Assembly: GCF_009455625.1 (NCBI RefSeq)
Contig: NZ_QPEQ01000002.1
Span: 310,001 to 374,000, forward strand
Direction of reading: 5' to 3'
Length of the DNA: 64,000 nt
Origin: Paraburkholderia bonniea
GTDB taxonomy: Bacteria; Pseudomonadota; Gammaproteobacteria; Burkholderiales; Burkholderiaceae
Below, piece by piece: positions 54,936-64,000 of the stretch. Positions within the stretch are counted from its first letter, which is position 1; each line of letters opens with the position of its first letter. The notes beneath the pieces were generated by a model, which made no database searches, had not been told where the DNA came from, and saw only the letters and a list, made by a program, of their open reading frames with translations. The position numbers were made by a program, and so were the translations under genes.

Positions 54936-55724
54936 ATGTCATACGAGACGCTCAACCTGAGCATGGCGGGAACCCAGGCGACGGTGACGCTGAAGCGTCC
55001 CGAGGTGCGCAATGCCTTTAACGAAATCATGCTCGCCGAACTCACCACGGTGTTTGCCGCGCTGAGTGAGCACGAGACGGTGCGCGTGGTGGTGCTAGCC
55101 GCTGAAGGCAAAGCGTTTTGCGCGGGGGCAGACCTGAACTGGATGCAGCGCATGGCCGGATTTTCCGCCGCCGAAAATCGTGCCGATGCCGCATGCCTGG
55201 CCGCGATGCTGAGCACGATTTATCGCTGCCGCAAGCCAGTCATTGCTCGCGTAAGCGGCGATGTGTATGCCGGTGGCGTTGGCCTGGTGGCGGCCTGCGA
55301 TATCGTCGTCGCGCTTGATAACGCGCGCTTTTGCCTGTCGGAAGCGCGTCTCGGGCTGATCCCCGCGACCATTGCGCCCTATGTGATTCGCGCGCTGGGT
55401 GAGCAGGCTTCGCGCCGTTACTTTCTGAGCGCCGAAGTCTTTGATTGCGCGACGGCCTGGCGTCTGGGCCTCGTCAGCGAAATCGCGGCCGATGTGACGC
55501 AGCTCGATGCCTGTGTCCAGCAACTCAGCGACACGCTCAGTGCCAACGGCCCCGCTGCGGTGAGGGCCTGCAAGCAACTGGTGCAAGACATCGCAGGCCA
55601 GCCGCTAGATGACGCGCTGATGGCCGACACCGTCGAGCGCATTGCGCAGGTGCGCTCAAGTGCTGAAGGGCGTGAGGGCGTGGCGTCCTTTCTCGGCAAA
55701 CGCGTGCCGCGCTGGCGCGTTTGA
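54936..55724 (+). CDS. liuC: methylglutaconyl-CoA hydratase (enoyl-CoA hydratase family)
   Basis: A 263-residue crotonase-fold enzyme. The oxyanion and CoA motifs are AAEGKAFCAGADLNWMQRM and ARVSGDVYAGGVGLVAACDIVVAL. In this operon it would hydrate 3-methylglutaconyl-CoA to HMG-CoA. The start at 54936 gives the usual length and follows AAGGA; an ATG at 54897 overlapping the liuB stop would add 13 residues. Confidence 0.85.
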   Translation: MSYETLNLSMAGTQATVTLKRPEVRNAFNEIMLAELTTVFAALSEHETVRVVVLAAEGKAFCAGADLNWMQRMAGFSAAENRADAACLAAMLSTIYRCRKPVIARVSGDVYAGGVGLVAACDIVVALDNARFCLSEARLGLIPATIAPYVIRALGEQASRRYFLSAEVFDCATAWRLGLVSEIAADVTQLDACVQQLSDTLSANGPAAVRACKQLVQDIAGQPLDDALMADTVERIAQVRSSAEGREGVASFLGKRVPRWRV

Positions 55725-55794
55725 TCTGTGCTCAAGCGCTGCTTCACGTGCCTGCTTAAGTTCCTCTTTCAATCGCTTCCTCACGAGAAAGCCA

Positions 55795-57837
55795 ATGTTC
55801 AACAAGATCCTGATTGCGAACCGGGGCGAGATTGCCTGCCGGATTGCCGCCACCTGCAAACGGCTGGGCCTCCAGAGCGTTGCGGTGTATTCGGATGCAG
55901 ATGCTGAGGCGAAGCATGTGGGCGCTTGCGATGAAGCGGTGCATCTCGGCGCAGCGGCCGCCACCCAAAGCTATTTGTGCGGCGAGCGGATTATCGAAGC
56001 CGCGCTGGCGACCGGGGCGCAAGCGGTGCATCCCGGCTACGGTTTTCTCTCCGAAAACGAAGATTTCGCCCGCGCTTGCGCAGCGGCGGGCCTCGTGTTT
56101 ATTGGCCCGCCGGTGGCCGCGATTGCCGCGATGGGCTCGAAAGCCGCCGCCAAGGCATTGATGGGGGCCGCTGCGGTGCCGTTAGTGCCGGGCTATCACG
56201 GTGATGCTCAGGATCCCGCACGATTGCAGCGCGAAGCCGATGCGATGGGCTACCCCGTGTTGCTGAAAGCCAGTGCAGGCGGTGGCGGCAAAGGCATGCG
56301 GGTGGTCGAGGACAGCGCCGGGTTTGCCCAGGCGCTTAGCTCATGCCAGCGCGAGGCAGCCAGCAGCTTTGGCAACGACCGGGTGCTAATCGAAAAATAT
56401 CTGACACGTCCACGGCACGTCGAAGTGCAAGTGTTTGCCGACCAGCACGGTGGCGTGGTGTATCTGTTCGACCGCGACTGCTCGGTGCAGCGCCGCCATC
56501 AGAAAGTGCTGGAAGAAGCCCCTGCACCCGGGTTGTCGAGTGCATTGCGCCGCGCGATGGGCGAAGCCGCAGTGAGTGCCGCGCGGGCCGTGAACTACGT
56601 CGGCGCGGGCACGGTGGAATTCATCATGACCAGCGATGGCGCGTTCTATTTCATGGAGATGAATACCCGCCTGCAAGTCGAGCATCCGGTGAGCGAAATG
56701 GTGACCGGGCTTGATCTGGTCGAGTGGCAGTTGCGCGTAGCGTCTGGCGAGCCGCTGCCGCTGACCCAGGCGCAACTCACGCTAAGCGGCCACGCGCTTG
56801 AGGCGCGGCTTTATGCAGAAAACCCGGCACGTGGCTTTTTGCCCTCCACGGGCACGCTGCGTCATTTGCGCTGGCCTGGGCACGTTGAGTTCACCGTTGC
56901 CGCCAGCGATGGCACACGCGCTCCGGTGCGAGTGGATAGCGGCGTGCGCGAAGGTGATCCGATCACGCCGTTTTATGACCCGATGATCGCCAAGCTGATC
57001 GTGCATGGCGCAACCCGCGCCGAGGCGTTGGCCCGAATGACACAGGCGTTGCGCGCGTGCGAAGTGGTTGGTTTGCACACCAATCTCGCGTTCCTGCAAC
57101 GGATCGTCGCTAGCACAGCGTTTGCTTCGGCTGATCTCGATACCGGTTTGATCGAGCGTCATCAGGCGGCGCTGTTTGCCCCGGCTGCCGAGCCTTCGTT
57201 AGCGGTGCTGGCGCTGGCATGTGCGGCATTGCTTGTGCGTCAGCGTGAAGCGGCTGGCGCTTTAGCATCGCCGTGGGCAGCGCTGACACATTGGCGTCTC
57301 AATGGCCCATTCACTCAGACGCTGGCATGGCGAGCCTGCGCTGCTGACAGCGAGCATGACCATGGCAGCGCTCACGTGTATGAGGTTGATCTGACGCATG
57401 ACGGTGCCGTGCAAACGCTGGACTACGCGGGGCAGACGCACGCCTGCGCCTGGCAGCGCGGCCCGCAAGCGCATCAGTTCAGCGTCACGCTGGGCCAACG
57501 GCGCATCACGGGCCGGGTGGTGGATGAGGGCGAGGCATTCCATGTGTTCTACGACGGCAACGCCTGTTTGCTCGAATGGCAAAACCTGCTGGCGCATGCC
57601 AGTGATGACGAGCCAGGTGAAGGGCGGCTCACAGCACCGATGCCGGGCAAGGTGGTTGCGGTGCTGGTCGCCGCAGGCGCAGTGGTCGAGAAAGGCGCGC
57701 CGCTGCTGGTGATGGAAGCGATGAAGATGGAACACACGATTGCCGCACCAACGGCGGGCACGGTGGTTGAAGTGCGGTTTGCGGTGGGCGATCAGGTGAG
57801 CGAAGGGGCGCAACTGCTGGTGCTGGAGGGGGCGTAG
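55795..57837 (+). CDS. liuD: methylcrotonyl-CoA carboxylase alpha (biotin) subunit
   Basis: A 680-residue biotin carboxylase with carrier domain. It opens with FNKILIANRGEIACRIAATCKRLG, carries the ATP-grasp Gly-rich loop KASAGGGGKGMRVVE, the ERDCSVQRRHQK-like FDRDCSVQRRHQKVLEEAPAP and EMNTRLQVEHPVSEMVTG. Biotin is attached to Lys644 in MEAMKMEHT. The length and order fit MccA/LiuD. A HMG-CoA lyase gene (liuE) does not follow, so the last step must be encoded elsewhere. Confidence 0.92.
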   Translation: MFNKILIANRGEIACRIAATCKRLGLQSVAVYSDADAEAKHVGACDEAVHLGAAAATQSYLCGERIIEAALATGAQAVHPGYGFLSENEDFARACAAAGLVFIGPPVAAIAAMGSKAAAKALMGAAAVPLVPGYHGDAQDPARLQREADAMGYPVLLKASAGGGGKGMRVVEDSAGFAQALSSCQREAASSFGNDRVLIEKYLTRPRHVEVQVFADQHGGVVYLFDRDCSVQRRHQKVLEEAPAPGLSSALRRAMGEAAVSAARAVNYVGAGTVEFIMTSDGAFYFMEMNTRLQVEHPVSEMVTGLDLVEWQLRVASGEPLPLTQAQLTLSGHALEARLYAENPARGFLPSTGTLRHLRWPGHVEFTVAASDGTRAPVRVDSGVREGDPITPFYDPMIAKLIVHGATRAEALARMTQALRACEVVGLHTNLAFLQRIVASTAFASADLDTGLIERHQAALFAPAAEPSLAVLALACAALLVRQREAAGALASPWAALTHWRLNGPFTQTLAWRACAADSEHDHGSAHVYEVDLTHDGAVQTLDYAGQTHACAWQRGPQAHQFSVTLGQRRITGRVVDEGEAFHVFYDGNACLLEWQNLLAHASDDEPGEGRLTAPMPGKVVAVLVAAGAVVEKGAPLLVMEAMKMEHTIAAPTAGTVVEVRFAVGDQVSEGAQLLVLEGA

Positions 57838-58275
57838 CGCTGGAATGGGTGGGATGCGCCTGATGCTTAATAAATGCAGGTGGCGGGATTGTTGCAACCG
57901 CCAGAAGAACTCAAACCATTTCACGCTTGGCTCAAGTCATCAGTGAAAGAAAGGTTCAAAAGGGTTTAAGAAGGGTTCTGCACACTCAGGCCAAGCGTCT
58001 TGAATGGCTGGTGCAAAGAAGACTGGAAAGTGCGGCTGAAGCGATCGACGCAGATTGACCATGTCTATAACCGCAGTGAACTCATGTCAGGTGAGAGATA
58101 AAAATGCCTGCGCAATGATCACGGTGTGACACATGCTTATAAGTCAGTTCAAAAAAACCGCGCCCGGCCGGGCAACCGGCTAATCCGCGCCATTTCTTTT
58201 ATCCTTGCAGCCTCACGCCGCGCCCGCTAGCAGACGCGGCATCACCTGACGTTTTCCTTCAACTGGAGAATTCAC
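57838..58275. other. gap between liuD and gnd
   Basis: About 440 bases. The frames present are short and unsupported. The region near 58130-58200 is likely the gnd promoter. Confidence 0.45.
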
Positions 58276-59685
58276 ATGGGCAAGCAGGCAATCGGCGTAG
58301 TAGGGCTGGCGGTGATGGGCCGCAATCTGGCGCTCAACATTGAAAGCCGGGGTTATGCGGTATCCGTGTACAACCGCAGCCGTGAGAAAACCGAAGAACT
58401 GGTCGCGGAGTTTCCCGAGCGCAAGCTCGTGCCGGCTTACACCCTGGAAGACTTCGTCGCTTCGCTTGAAAGCCCACGCCGTATCTTGCTGATGGTCAAG
58501 GCGGGTGAACCGACCGATGCCACGATTGCCGCGCTTCGGCCGCTGCTGGCCCCCGGCGACATCCTGATTGACGGCGGCAATACCCACTTCACCGACACCA
58601 TCCGGCGCAACAAGGAACTGGCGCAGGCAGGGCTGCATTTCATCGGCACGGGGGTGTCAGGTGGCGAGGAAGGCGCGCTGCATGGCCCCTCGATCATGCC
58701 TGGCGGCCAGCGTGATGCGTATGACCTGGTTGCGCCAATCCTCACCGAAATTGCCGCAAAGGCTCCCGATGGCGAACCGTGCGTGGCTTACATGGGCCCG
58801 GATGGCGCAGGCCATTACGTGAAGATGGTGCATAACGGCATTGAATACGGCGACATGCAACTGATCGCCGAAAGCTACGCCGTGCTGCAACAGGTGGCCG
58901 GTTTGTCGAACACGGAGCTGGCTGAGGTCTACACCGAGTGGAACACCGGTGAGCTGGATAGCTATCTGATCGAGATCACCGCGAAAATCTTCGCTAAACG
59001 CGATGACGAAACCGGCAAGGCACTGGTCGATGTGATTCTGGATCGCGCGGCGCAAAAAGGCACCGGCAAATGGACCAGCCAGAATGCGCTGGATCTGGGG
59101 GTGCCGCTGCCACTGATTACCGAATCGGTTTTTGCCCGCGTGCTGTCCTCGCTCAAAACTCAGCGGGTGGCAGCGAGCAAGGTCTTGAGCGGACCACCCG
59201 CTGCCCCTGCGCCGAAAGATCGCGCGGCACTGATTGAAGCGGTGCGGCGCGCGCTGTATTTCAGCAAGGTTATTTCGTATGCCCAGGGATTCGCGCAACT
59301 GGGGGCAGCCTCTGAGGAATACGGCTGGAATCTGGCGTTCGGCACGATAGCGAAAATCTTCCGCGCTGGATGCATTATCCGCGCGCGCTTTCTGCAGAAG
59401 ATCACCGAGGCGTATAGCAAAGATCCGGCGCTGGCGAATCTGCTGCTCGATCCGTATTTCAGCGAAATCGCGGCGAACTATCAGACGTCATTGCGCGAGG
59501 TGGTGATTGCGGCGGTGCGGGCAGGTGTGCCGGTGCCCGCGTTTGCCTCGGCGGTGGCGTATTTCGATGGCTATCGCTCGGCGCATGTGCCCGCCAATCT
59601 GATCCAGGCGCAGCGGGACTTTTTTGGTGCGCATACCTTCGAGCGCAGCGACAAGCCCGGCAGCTTTCACGCGAACTGGTCCTGA
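58276..59685 (+). CDS. gnd: 6-phosphogluconate dehydrogenase, decarboxylating
   Basis: A 469-residue enzyme of the oxidative pentose phosphate pathway, making ribulose 5-phosphate, CO2 and NADPH. It shows the NADP fold [21 protein letters not shown], the catalytic [14 protein letters not shown] (Lys and His-Asn pair) and [26 protein letters not shown] precedes the ATG by eight bases. The length is normal. It stands alone, convergent with the MFS transporter. Confidence 0.93.
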   Translation: MGKQAIGVVGLAVMGRNLALNIESRGYAVSVYNRSREKTEELVAEFPERKLVPAYTLEDFVASLESPRRILLMVKAGEPTDATIAALRPLLAPGDILIDGGNTHFTDTIRRNKELAQAGLHFIGTGVSGGEEGALHGPSIMPGGQRDAYDLVAPILTEIAAKAPDGEPCVAYMGPDGAGHYVKMVHNGIEYGDMQLIAESYAVLQQVAGLSNTELAEVYTEWNTGELDSYLIEITAKIFAKRDDETGKALVDVILDRAAQKGTGKWTSQNALDLGVPLPLITESVFARVLSSLKTQRVAASKVLSGPPAAPAPKDRAALIEAVRRALYFSKVISYAQGFAQLGAASEEYGWNLAFGTIAKIFRAGCIIRARFLQKITEAYSKDPALANLLLDPYFSEIAANYQTSLREVVIAAVRAGVPVPAFASAVAYFDGYRSAHVPANLIQAQRDFFGAHTFERSDKPGSFHANWS

Positions 59686-59693
59686 AGCCCCAC

Positions 59694-59736
59694 CGCATCC
59701 ACGCCCACGCCTGATGAGTTTGCGGGCGTGGATGCG
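59694..59736. terminator. inverted repeat between convergent gnd and MFS genes
   Basis: Perfect 13-bp arms (cgcatccacgccc / gggcgtggatgcg) flank a 17-base loop in the 61-base space between the two stop codons. Placement suggests a bidirectional terminator, although there is no T-run. Confidence 0.5.
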
Positions 59737-59746
59737 TGTGGGCGTG

Positions 59747-61039
59747 TCATGTCACCGGCAGGCTTTGAGGCGGACGCGTGCCGGTGCCTGAACGACGGCG
59801 CATCACGGTCAGCCCGGCGAGCGCGCCCAGGCTGAGCGTGGCGGTGAGCATCAGATACAGTCCCGGTGCGCTGGGCAGGCCGGTGGCGCTCGCCAGCCAC
59901 ACCACGAGCGCGGGGGCTGAAGCACCAAACAGCATGACGCCGAGGTTGTAGCCCAGCGAAATACCACTGGCCCGCACGGACACCGGAAAAATCTCCGACA
60001 TCAGCCGTGGCGAGCCCCCTGAGTACAACGCCTTGAGCAGCCCGAGCCAGCCCACCAGCACGAACAGCGTGGTGGTGCCGGGATGTGCGGTGACATAGGC
60101 GAACAGCGGCCACGCGCTCAGCAGCCAAAGGCTTGCAACCACACTCATTTGCCGCACGACGCCAAAACGGTCGGACAGATAGCCGCCAAGCGGCGTCACA
60201 AACACCCCAATCGCACCAGAGAGAATCGCCGCGGCGAAGCCGGTTGTCGCGTGCAGATGAAGCGTGCGCTGGGCAAATGTGGGCATGTACTGCAATAGAT
60301 AAGCGACGCTGCTAGAGGCACACAGCAAGCCCGCTACGATGACCAGCAAGCGCTTGTGCGTGCTGAGCACTTCACGTACCGGGGTTGCCGTGTGGCGTGC
60401 TTGCAGATAATCCGGCGCATCGCGCACGGTATGACGCAAATACCAGCCAACTGGTCCGAGCAGCAAGCCAAAGGCAAACGGCAGACGCCAGCCCCAGGCC
60501 ATGAGCGCGCCAGGCGAGAGCCAGCGGGTCAGCGCAAAGCCAAACAACGCGGCGCACAGCGATCCAGCGGCTTGCGTCGAAAATTGCCAACTGGCGTGCA
60601 GGCCGCGATGGCGCGTCGCGTGTTCGAATAACAGTGAGGTGGACGAGCCGAATTCGCCACCCGCTGAGAACCCCTGGATCAGCCGCGCCAGAAACAGGCC
60701 TACCGGTGCGGCCAGGCCGATGCTTTGGTAGTTCGGCAGCACGGTGATGATTGCCGTGCCCGCGGTCATCAGTGCGACCGCCACGAGCAGTGCGGCGCGG
60801 CGGCCATGGCGGTCGGCATAGCTGCCCAAGACCAGGCCGCCCAACGGGCGCACCACGAACGACGCGGAAAACGCACCGAAAGTCAGGATGAGCGAGGTGG
60901 TTTCGTTGGCGCTGGGGAAGAAATTGCCGGCGATATAGACCGCGAAGAACGCATAAATCGAGCTGTCGAACCATTCAAGCGCATTGCCGATGGCAATGGC
61001 GACGATGGTTTTAAGCAACGGGGTGGACGGCTGTTGCAT
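59747..61039 (-). CDS. MFS transporter, metabolite:proton symporter type
   Basis: A 430-residue protein with 12 predicted membrane segments. FDSSIYAFFAVYIAGNFFP at the start, the A-motif GGLVLGSYADRHGRRAAL, and RLIQGFSAGGEFGSSTSLLFEHA identify the metabolite:H+ symporter (MHS) group, which imports organic acids or osmolytes such as alpha-ketoglutarate, citrate or shikimate. The substrate cannot be told from the sequence. No regulator is adjacent. Confidence 0.82.
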   Translation of the reverse strand: MQQPSTPLLKTIVAIAIGNALEWFDSSIYAFFAVYIAGNFFPSANETTSLILTFGAFSASFVVRPLGGLVLGSYADRHGRRAALLVAVALMTAGTAIITVLPNYQSIGLAAPVGLFLARLIQGFSAGGEFGSSTSLLFEHATRHRGLHASWQFSTQAAGSLCAALFGFALTRWLSPGALMAWGWRLPFAFGLLLGPVGWYLRHTVRDAPDYLQARHTATPVREVLSTHKRLLVIVAGLLCASSSVAYLLQYMPTFAQRTLHLHATTGFAAAILSGAIGVFVTPLGGYLSDRFGVVRQMSVVASLWLLSAWPLFAYVTAHPGTTTLFVLVGWLGLLKALYSGGSPRLMSEIFPVSVRASGISLGYNLGVMLFGASAPALVVWLASATGLPSAPGLYLMLTATLSLGALAGLTVMRRRSGTGTRPPQSLPVT

Positions 61040-61300
61040 GGGATCTCTGGCGAAAGGGGAGAGAAGTGAAGCAATAGGTGCATGGCGCAGCTCGAGACCT
61101 ACGCGGAGCCATGGATGAAAATATTTTTCGTAACAATGAATAACGATTTGTCTGTATTTATCAGGATTGTTTCGTTTTTAGATATGGATTGTCTTTGATA
61201 TCGCGGTTTATGCGGGGGCTCGGGTTGCCTAGACTTGAGTAACTGTTGCGGGCCTTTTGGTTCGGCCGCGATAAAAAACATTATCTGGAGGTAATTCATC

Positions 61301-61624
61301 ATGAAGTCGCTTATTTCTGCTCTGGCACTGGCTACTACGCTCGCCGCTGTGCCGATGGTTTCTTTTGCGCAAAACAGCCAGCCGTTGACCCGTGCAGAAG
61401 TGCGCGGTGAGCTGATCCAGCTCGAACAGGCTGGTTATAAGCCCAATGAAGACCGCCTTGACTATCCCGTGAATATTCAGGCAGCCGAACGCCGGGTCAG
61501 CGCAGAACAAGGCGCAGCGGCAGATAGCAGTGGTTATGGCGCACCAACGGGTAGCCATTCGCAAGCGGGTGTGGTTACGCCAATGCGGGCGACGCCCACA
61601 TCGACGACCTACTTCGGCAATTAA
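61301..61624 (+). CDS. DUF4148 secreted protein
   Basis: A 107-residue protein with a Sec signal peptide (hydrophobic LISALALATTLAAVPMVSFA, cleavage after residue ~22) and the DUF4148 core LTRAEVRGELIQLEQAGYKP followed by YPVNIQAAERRVSA. These small periplasmic or secreted proteins are abundant in Burkholderiaceae and of unknown function. GGAGG precedes the ATG by about ten bases. A hairpin terminator lies about 110 bases downstream. Confidence 0.85.
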   Translation: MKSLISALALATTLAAVPMVSFAQNSQPLTRAEVRGELIQLEQAGYKPNEDRLDYPVNIQAAERRVSAEQGAAADSSGYGAPTGSHSQAGVVTPMRATPTSTTYFGN

Positions 61625-61730
61625 GCCGATTAAGCAATGGCTTTGAGCGACGGCGTGTGGTGTAGCAACTCGTGGTGGCGCGCGGGTTGAGCGGCTAGCT
61701 GAGTTGCTAGCTGAGCTGATGTGTAAGGCA

Positions 61731-61764
61731 AACGCTGATCCTTTAACAGGGATCAGCGTTTTTA
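61731..61764 (+). terminator. rho-independent terminator after the DUF4148 gene
   Basis: Arms aacgctgatcc (61731-61741) and ggatcagcgtt (61750-61760) with an eight-base loop are followed by ttta. This is a typical intrinsic terminator. Confidence 0.85.
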
Positions 61765-61914
61765 TATGGTGCGTACATGGTGCGCAACGATAAGTAGCGC
61801 GGCATGACGCAGCACTCCGCCAGGCACTCCGCCAGGCAATCCGGTAATTTTTTTCCGTCGCCGCTATTGCCTACACTGGCGGCTTTTCCGTCTCCACAAC
61901 ACAGGAACCCCGCG

Positions 61915-62919
61915 ATGATTGATTTGCGTAGCGACACCGTTACCCGCCCCTCTCCGGCGATGCTTGCCGCCATGGTCACCGCTGAGGTGGGCGACGATGT
62001 CTGGGGTGACGACCCAAGCGTCACCCGTTTGCAGGCGGTGGTTGCCGAGCGCGCAGGCCACGAAGCGGGCCTGTTTTTCCCGAGCGGCACGCAAAGCAAT
62101 CTGGCCGCGCTGATGGCGCATTGCGGCCGGGGTGATGAATATCTCGTCGGCCAGGCCGCTCATACCTACAAATACGAAGGCGGTGGCGCAGCGGTGCTAG
62201 GCAGCATTCAGCCGCAGCCGCTGGAAAACGCGGCGGACGGTTCTATCCCGCTAGACAAGATCACCGTAGCGATCAAACCGCTTGATGACCACTTCGCCCG
62301 TACCCGTTTGCTGGCACTGGAAAACACCATCGGCGGCAAGGTGCTGCCCGCTGCTTATGTCAACGAGGCGCTGGATCTGGCGCGTCAGCGCGGGCTGGCC
62401 ACGCATCTCGATGGCGCACGCGTGTGCAATGCCGCAGTCGCTTCCGGGCAAGCGCTGGCCACGTTGTGTGCACCGTTTGATTCGGTGTCGATCTGTTTTT
62501 CGAAGGGGCTGGGTGCGCCGGTGGGTTCGGTGCTGGTGGGCAGCAAGGCGCTGCTGGAGCAGGCGCATCGCTGGCGCAAGGTGCTGGGCGGCGGTATGCG
62601 CCAGTCAGGCGTGCTGGCGGCGGCGTGCCTGTATGCGCTGGAGCACAATTTCGCGCGGCTGGCCGAGGATCACGACAACGCCGCTCATCTGGCGCGCGGG
62701 CTGGCACAGATCGACCAGGTGACGCTGCAGTCGCAGGCGACCAACATGGTGTTCGCGCAGTTTCCCGCCGCCGATTGCGCTGCGCTCGAAGCCTGGCTTA
62801 AGGCGCGCGGGATTCTGACGCAAGTGCTGTACGCGTCGCGTTTTGTCACGCATCGGGATGTGTCGCGGGCCGATATCGACACGGTGGTTGACGCGGTTAA
62901 AGCGTACTTTTCACGCTGA
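61915..62919 (+). CDS. ltaE: low-specificity L-threonine aldolase
   Basis: A 334-residue PLP enzyme of the aspartate aminotransferase fold. It starts with MIDLRSDTVTRPSPAM, has VGDDVWGDDPSV and FFPSGTQSNLAALM, and the PLP lysine is Lys197 in SICFSKGLGAPVGSVLVG. It cleaves threonine or allo-threonine to glycine and acetaldehyde. AGGA lies ten bases before the ATG at 61915, and the family N-terminus decides this start over upstream ATGs. Confidence 0.92.
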   Translation: MIDLRSDTVTRPSPAMLAAMVTAEVGDDVWGDDPSVTRLQAVVAERAGHEAGLFFPSGTQSNLAALMAHCGRGDEYLVGQAAHTYKYEGGGAAVLGSIQPQPLENAADGSIPLDKITVAIKPLDDHFARTRLLALENTIGGKVLPAAYVNEALDLARQRGLATHLDGARVCNAAVASGQALATLCAPFDSVSICFSKGLGAPVGSVLVGSKALLEQAHRWRKVLGGGMRQSGVLAAACLYALEHNFARLAEDHDNAAHLARGLAQIDQVTLQSQATNMVFAQFPAADCAALEAWLKARGILTQVLYASRFVTHRDVSRADIDTVVDAVKAYFSR

Positions 62920-62936
62920 GTGAGCCGGGCAAAAAA

Positions 62937-62961
62937 CAAGCGCTGGGTTTGCCAGCGCTTG
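62937..62961 (-). terminator. hairpin terminator for the leftward edge gene
   Basis: Arms caagcgctgg and ccagcgcttg with a five-base loop. On the minus strand the stem is followed by TTTTTT (aaaaaa at 62931-62936), so it terminates transcription coming from the gene at 63018. Confidence 0.8.
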
Positions 62962-63017
62962 TGTTCCATCAAAGCTTGATCACGGGCCAAGGTGACAGAT
63001 AAAAATCACAGGCCAAA

Positions 63018-64000
63018 TCACAAACCAAAGTCTTCGACATCTTTCTTTGCCCACAGGCCGAGCTGATTGTTTTTGAAGTCGAACAGCAGATCAATGTTTT
63101 GCAGCGCGGCGAGCCCGATCACGATCCGGTTGCCACCCTTGGGCACCTTCACCACGGTGACCTGCGCGCCGTTAAAGCGATGCCGCCAGGTGCCGACGCC
63201 AAGCGCGACGTCGTAGTTGCCCTGAGTCAGCGTCTTGCCTACCTCATCGTCATCGACCCAGTTGGGCGTGATATCCGTCTCGATGCGGATCATCTCGGTG
63301 CCGCCAGTGGCAAAGACCACGGGAGCGCAAAAATTCATCTTGTCGCTGATCTGGACACAGCCTCCAGGCCATTGCGCTGCGCCGCTTGTGGCGCGGACAA
63401 AGGGCGTCATGGTGAAGCGGTTGCTGAGTTCAGTTGATGGGCTCAACAGCAGATAGGGCTGGCTGAAGTTTGGATGCACCAGATAGCGCTGGCCCAGTTG
63501 CGCGGGCAAGGATGGCAGCGGAGCGCTGCAGCAGGCATCGTCGCTCGCTTGTGCACCCACGCCGAGCAAGCCTGAGAACGCCCAGCCGAATTCGCCGGTG
63601 AAGCCATCCTGGGCAAAGCAACGTTTGGCCGTCGGCTGGCAGCGGACCTGGTTCACGGTTTGCGCGGTGATATTGATTGGCTGATTGTCAAACAGGCTGA
63701 ACGGCAGTGTGGCGGTGGGCCCCGAGACCATCGCGCCATTGGCGATATTCAGCGTGGTGGTGGGGCCGGTGCCCGGATAGCTGCTTTTGGGCAGGGCCGA
63801 GGACAGTACCCGCACCCCTTGCGTGCCGGTATCAAGCGCCAGATACACCGGCTTGCCATCGAGCTGGACGGGCAGGCCAAGACGCGCATGGTCTTGATCC
63901 GCGCGTTCGACATGCAGCGGAATCAGCAGGCCATCTTTACCGTCATTGATGAGTGTCGCTTTGGTGGGCGGTGCCACCGGCGTTTGAATCTTGATGGCAC
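63018..64000 (-). CDS. hypothetical protein with aspartyl-protease-like motif, 5' part outside window
   Basis: The C-terminal 320 or so residues of a protein whose frame stays open to the window edge. The stretch VYLALDTGTQGVRVLSSAL carries a D-T-G triad like retropepsin-type or DUF3443-like proteins, followed by a beta-rich domain with cysteines (QVRCQPTAKRCF, DACCSAPL, PGGCVQISDKMNFCAP) and a closing VIGLAALQNIDLLFDFKNNQLGLWA, similar to the second half of aspartyl proteases. The Cys content suggests export, but the N-terminus is not visible. Protease activity is not shown. Confidence 0.6.
   Translation of the reverse strand, partial: AIKIQTPVAPPTKATLINDGKDGLLIPLHVERADQDHARLGLPVQLDGKPVYLALDTGTQGVRVLSSALPKSSYPGTGPTTTLNIANGAMVSGPTATLPFSLFDNQPINITAQTVNQVRCQPTAKRCFAQDGFTGEFGWAFSGLLGVGAQASDDACCSAPLPSLPAQLGQRYLVHPNFSQPYLLLSPSTELSNRFTMTPFVRATSGAAQWPGGCVQISDKMNFCAPVVFATGGTEMIRIETDITPNWVDDDEVGKTLTQGNYDVALGVGTWRHRFNGAQVTVVKVPKGGNRIVIGLAALQNIDLLFDFKNNQLGLWAKKDVEDFGL

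Noticed and set aside
57838..58275. Possible small gene (frame ending in LEWLVQRRLESAAEAIDAD)
   Set aside because: The frame reads like a helical peptide but has no plausible start codon or ribosome site and no recognised family.

Overview
The window is GC-rich chromosomal DNA that reads as Burkholderiaceae (Burkholderia sensu lato, Paraburkholderia- or Mycetohabitans-like). The basis is gene content: a Fur-controlled hmuRSTUV haem operon, a DUF4148 secreted protein, a liu leucine-catabolism operon beside a TetR regulator, a PotFGHI/Puu polyamine cluster and an orphan VgrG/type VI effector island. No rRNA, tRNA, CRISPR array or intact insertion sequence was seen, and the species cannot be fixed from the sequence alone.

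Layout. 1-2.1 kb: edge gene, small lipoprotein and an LpxH-like phosphoesterase. 2.4-5.1 kb: a family 2 glycosyltransferase, a 13-nt tandem repeat array, and a 393-residue protein whose C-terminal two thirds is a run of about 33-residue repeats of the TAL-effector-like (Burkholderia Bat) type. 5.2-12.9 kb: a YhhN membrane protein and the leftward haem operon hmuR-hmuS-hmuT-hmuU-hmuV with a Fur box upstream. 13.6-18.4 kb: a large autotransporter with a glycine-rich passenger, facing a small Rap1a/Tai-like secreted protein. 18.5-21.2 kb: a DUF969-DUF979-DUF2891 operon. 21.5-23.1 kb: an AT-rich insert with an unrecognised 409-residue protein and a gene remnant.

23.0-34.9 kb: polyamine (putrescine) uptake and degradation. 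Eight leftward genes (puuD, puuA, spuC, potF, potG, potH, potI, puuB) and a divergent aldehyde dehydrogenase (puuC) give import, gamma-glutamylation, oxidation, aldehyde oxidation and release of GABA. A sigma-54-like promoter lies in the 1-kb divergent gap.

35.3-50.9 kb: a type VI secretion effector island: VgrG with a C-terminal transthyretin-like tail, a membrane adaptor-like protein, then a tandemly amplified lipase/immunity module (Tle4-like/Tli4-like) and an orphan TssM/IcmF-like protein. There are two full lipases, three immunity lipoproteins, a lipase deletion scar and a fragment of a further lipase. The third immunity gene is a mosaic of the first two.

51.0-57.8 kb: TetR regulator divergent from liuA-liuB-liuC-liuD (leucine/isovalerate degradation). 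58.3-64.0 kb: 6-phosphogluconate dehydrogenase, an MFS transporter, a DUF4148 protein, a threonine aldolase and an edge gene with an aspartyl-protease-like motif.

The two most unusual items are the divergent TALE-like repeat protein at 3.9-5.1 kb and the amplified, recombining Tle4/Tli4 locus at 39-47 kb.
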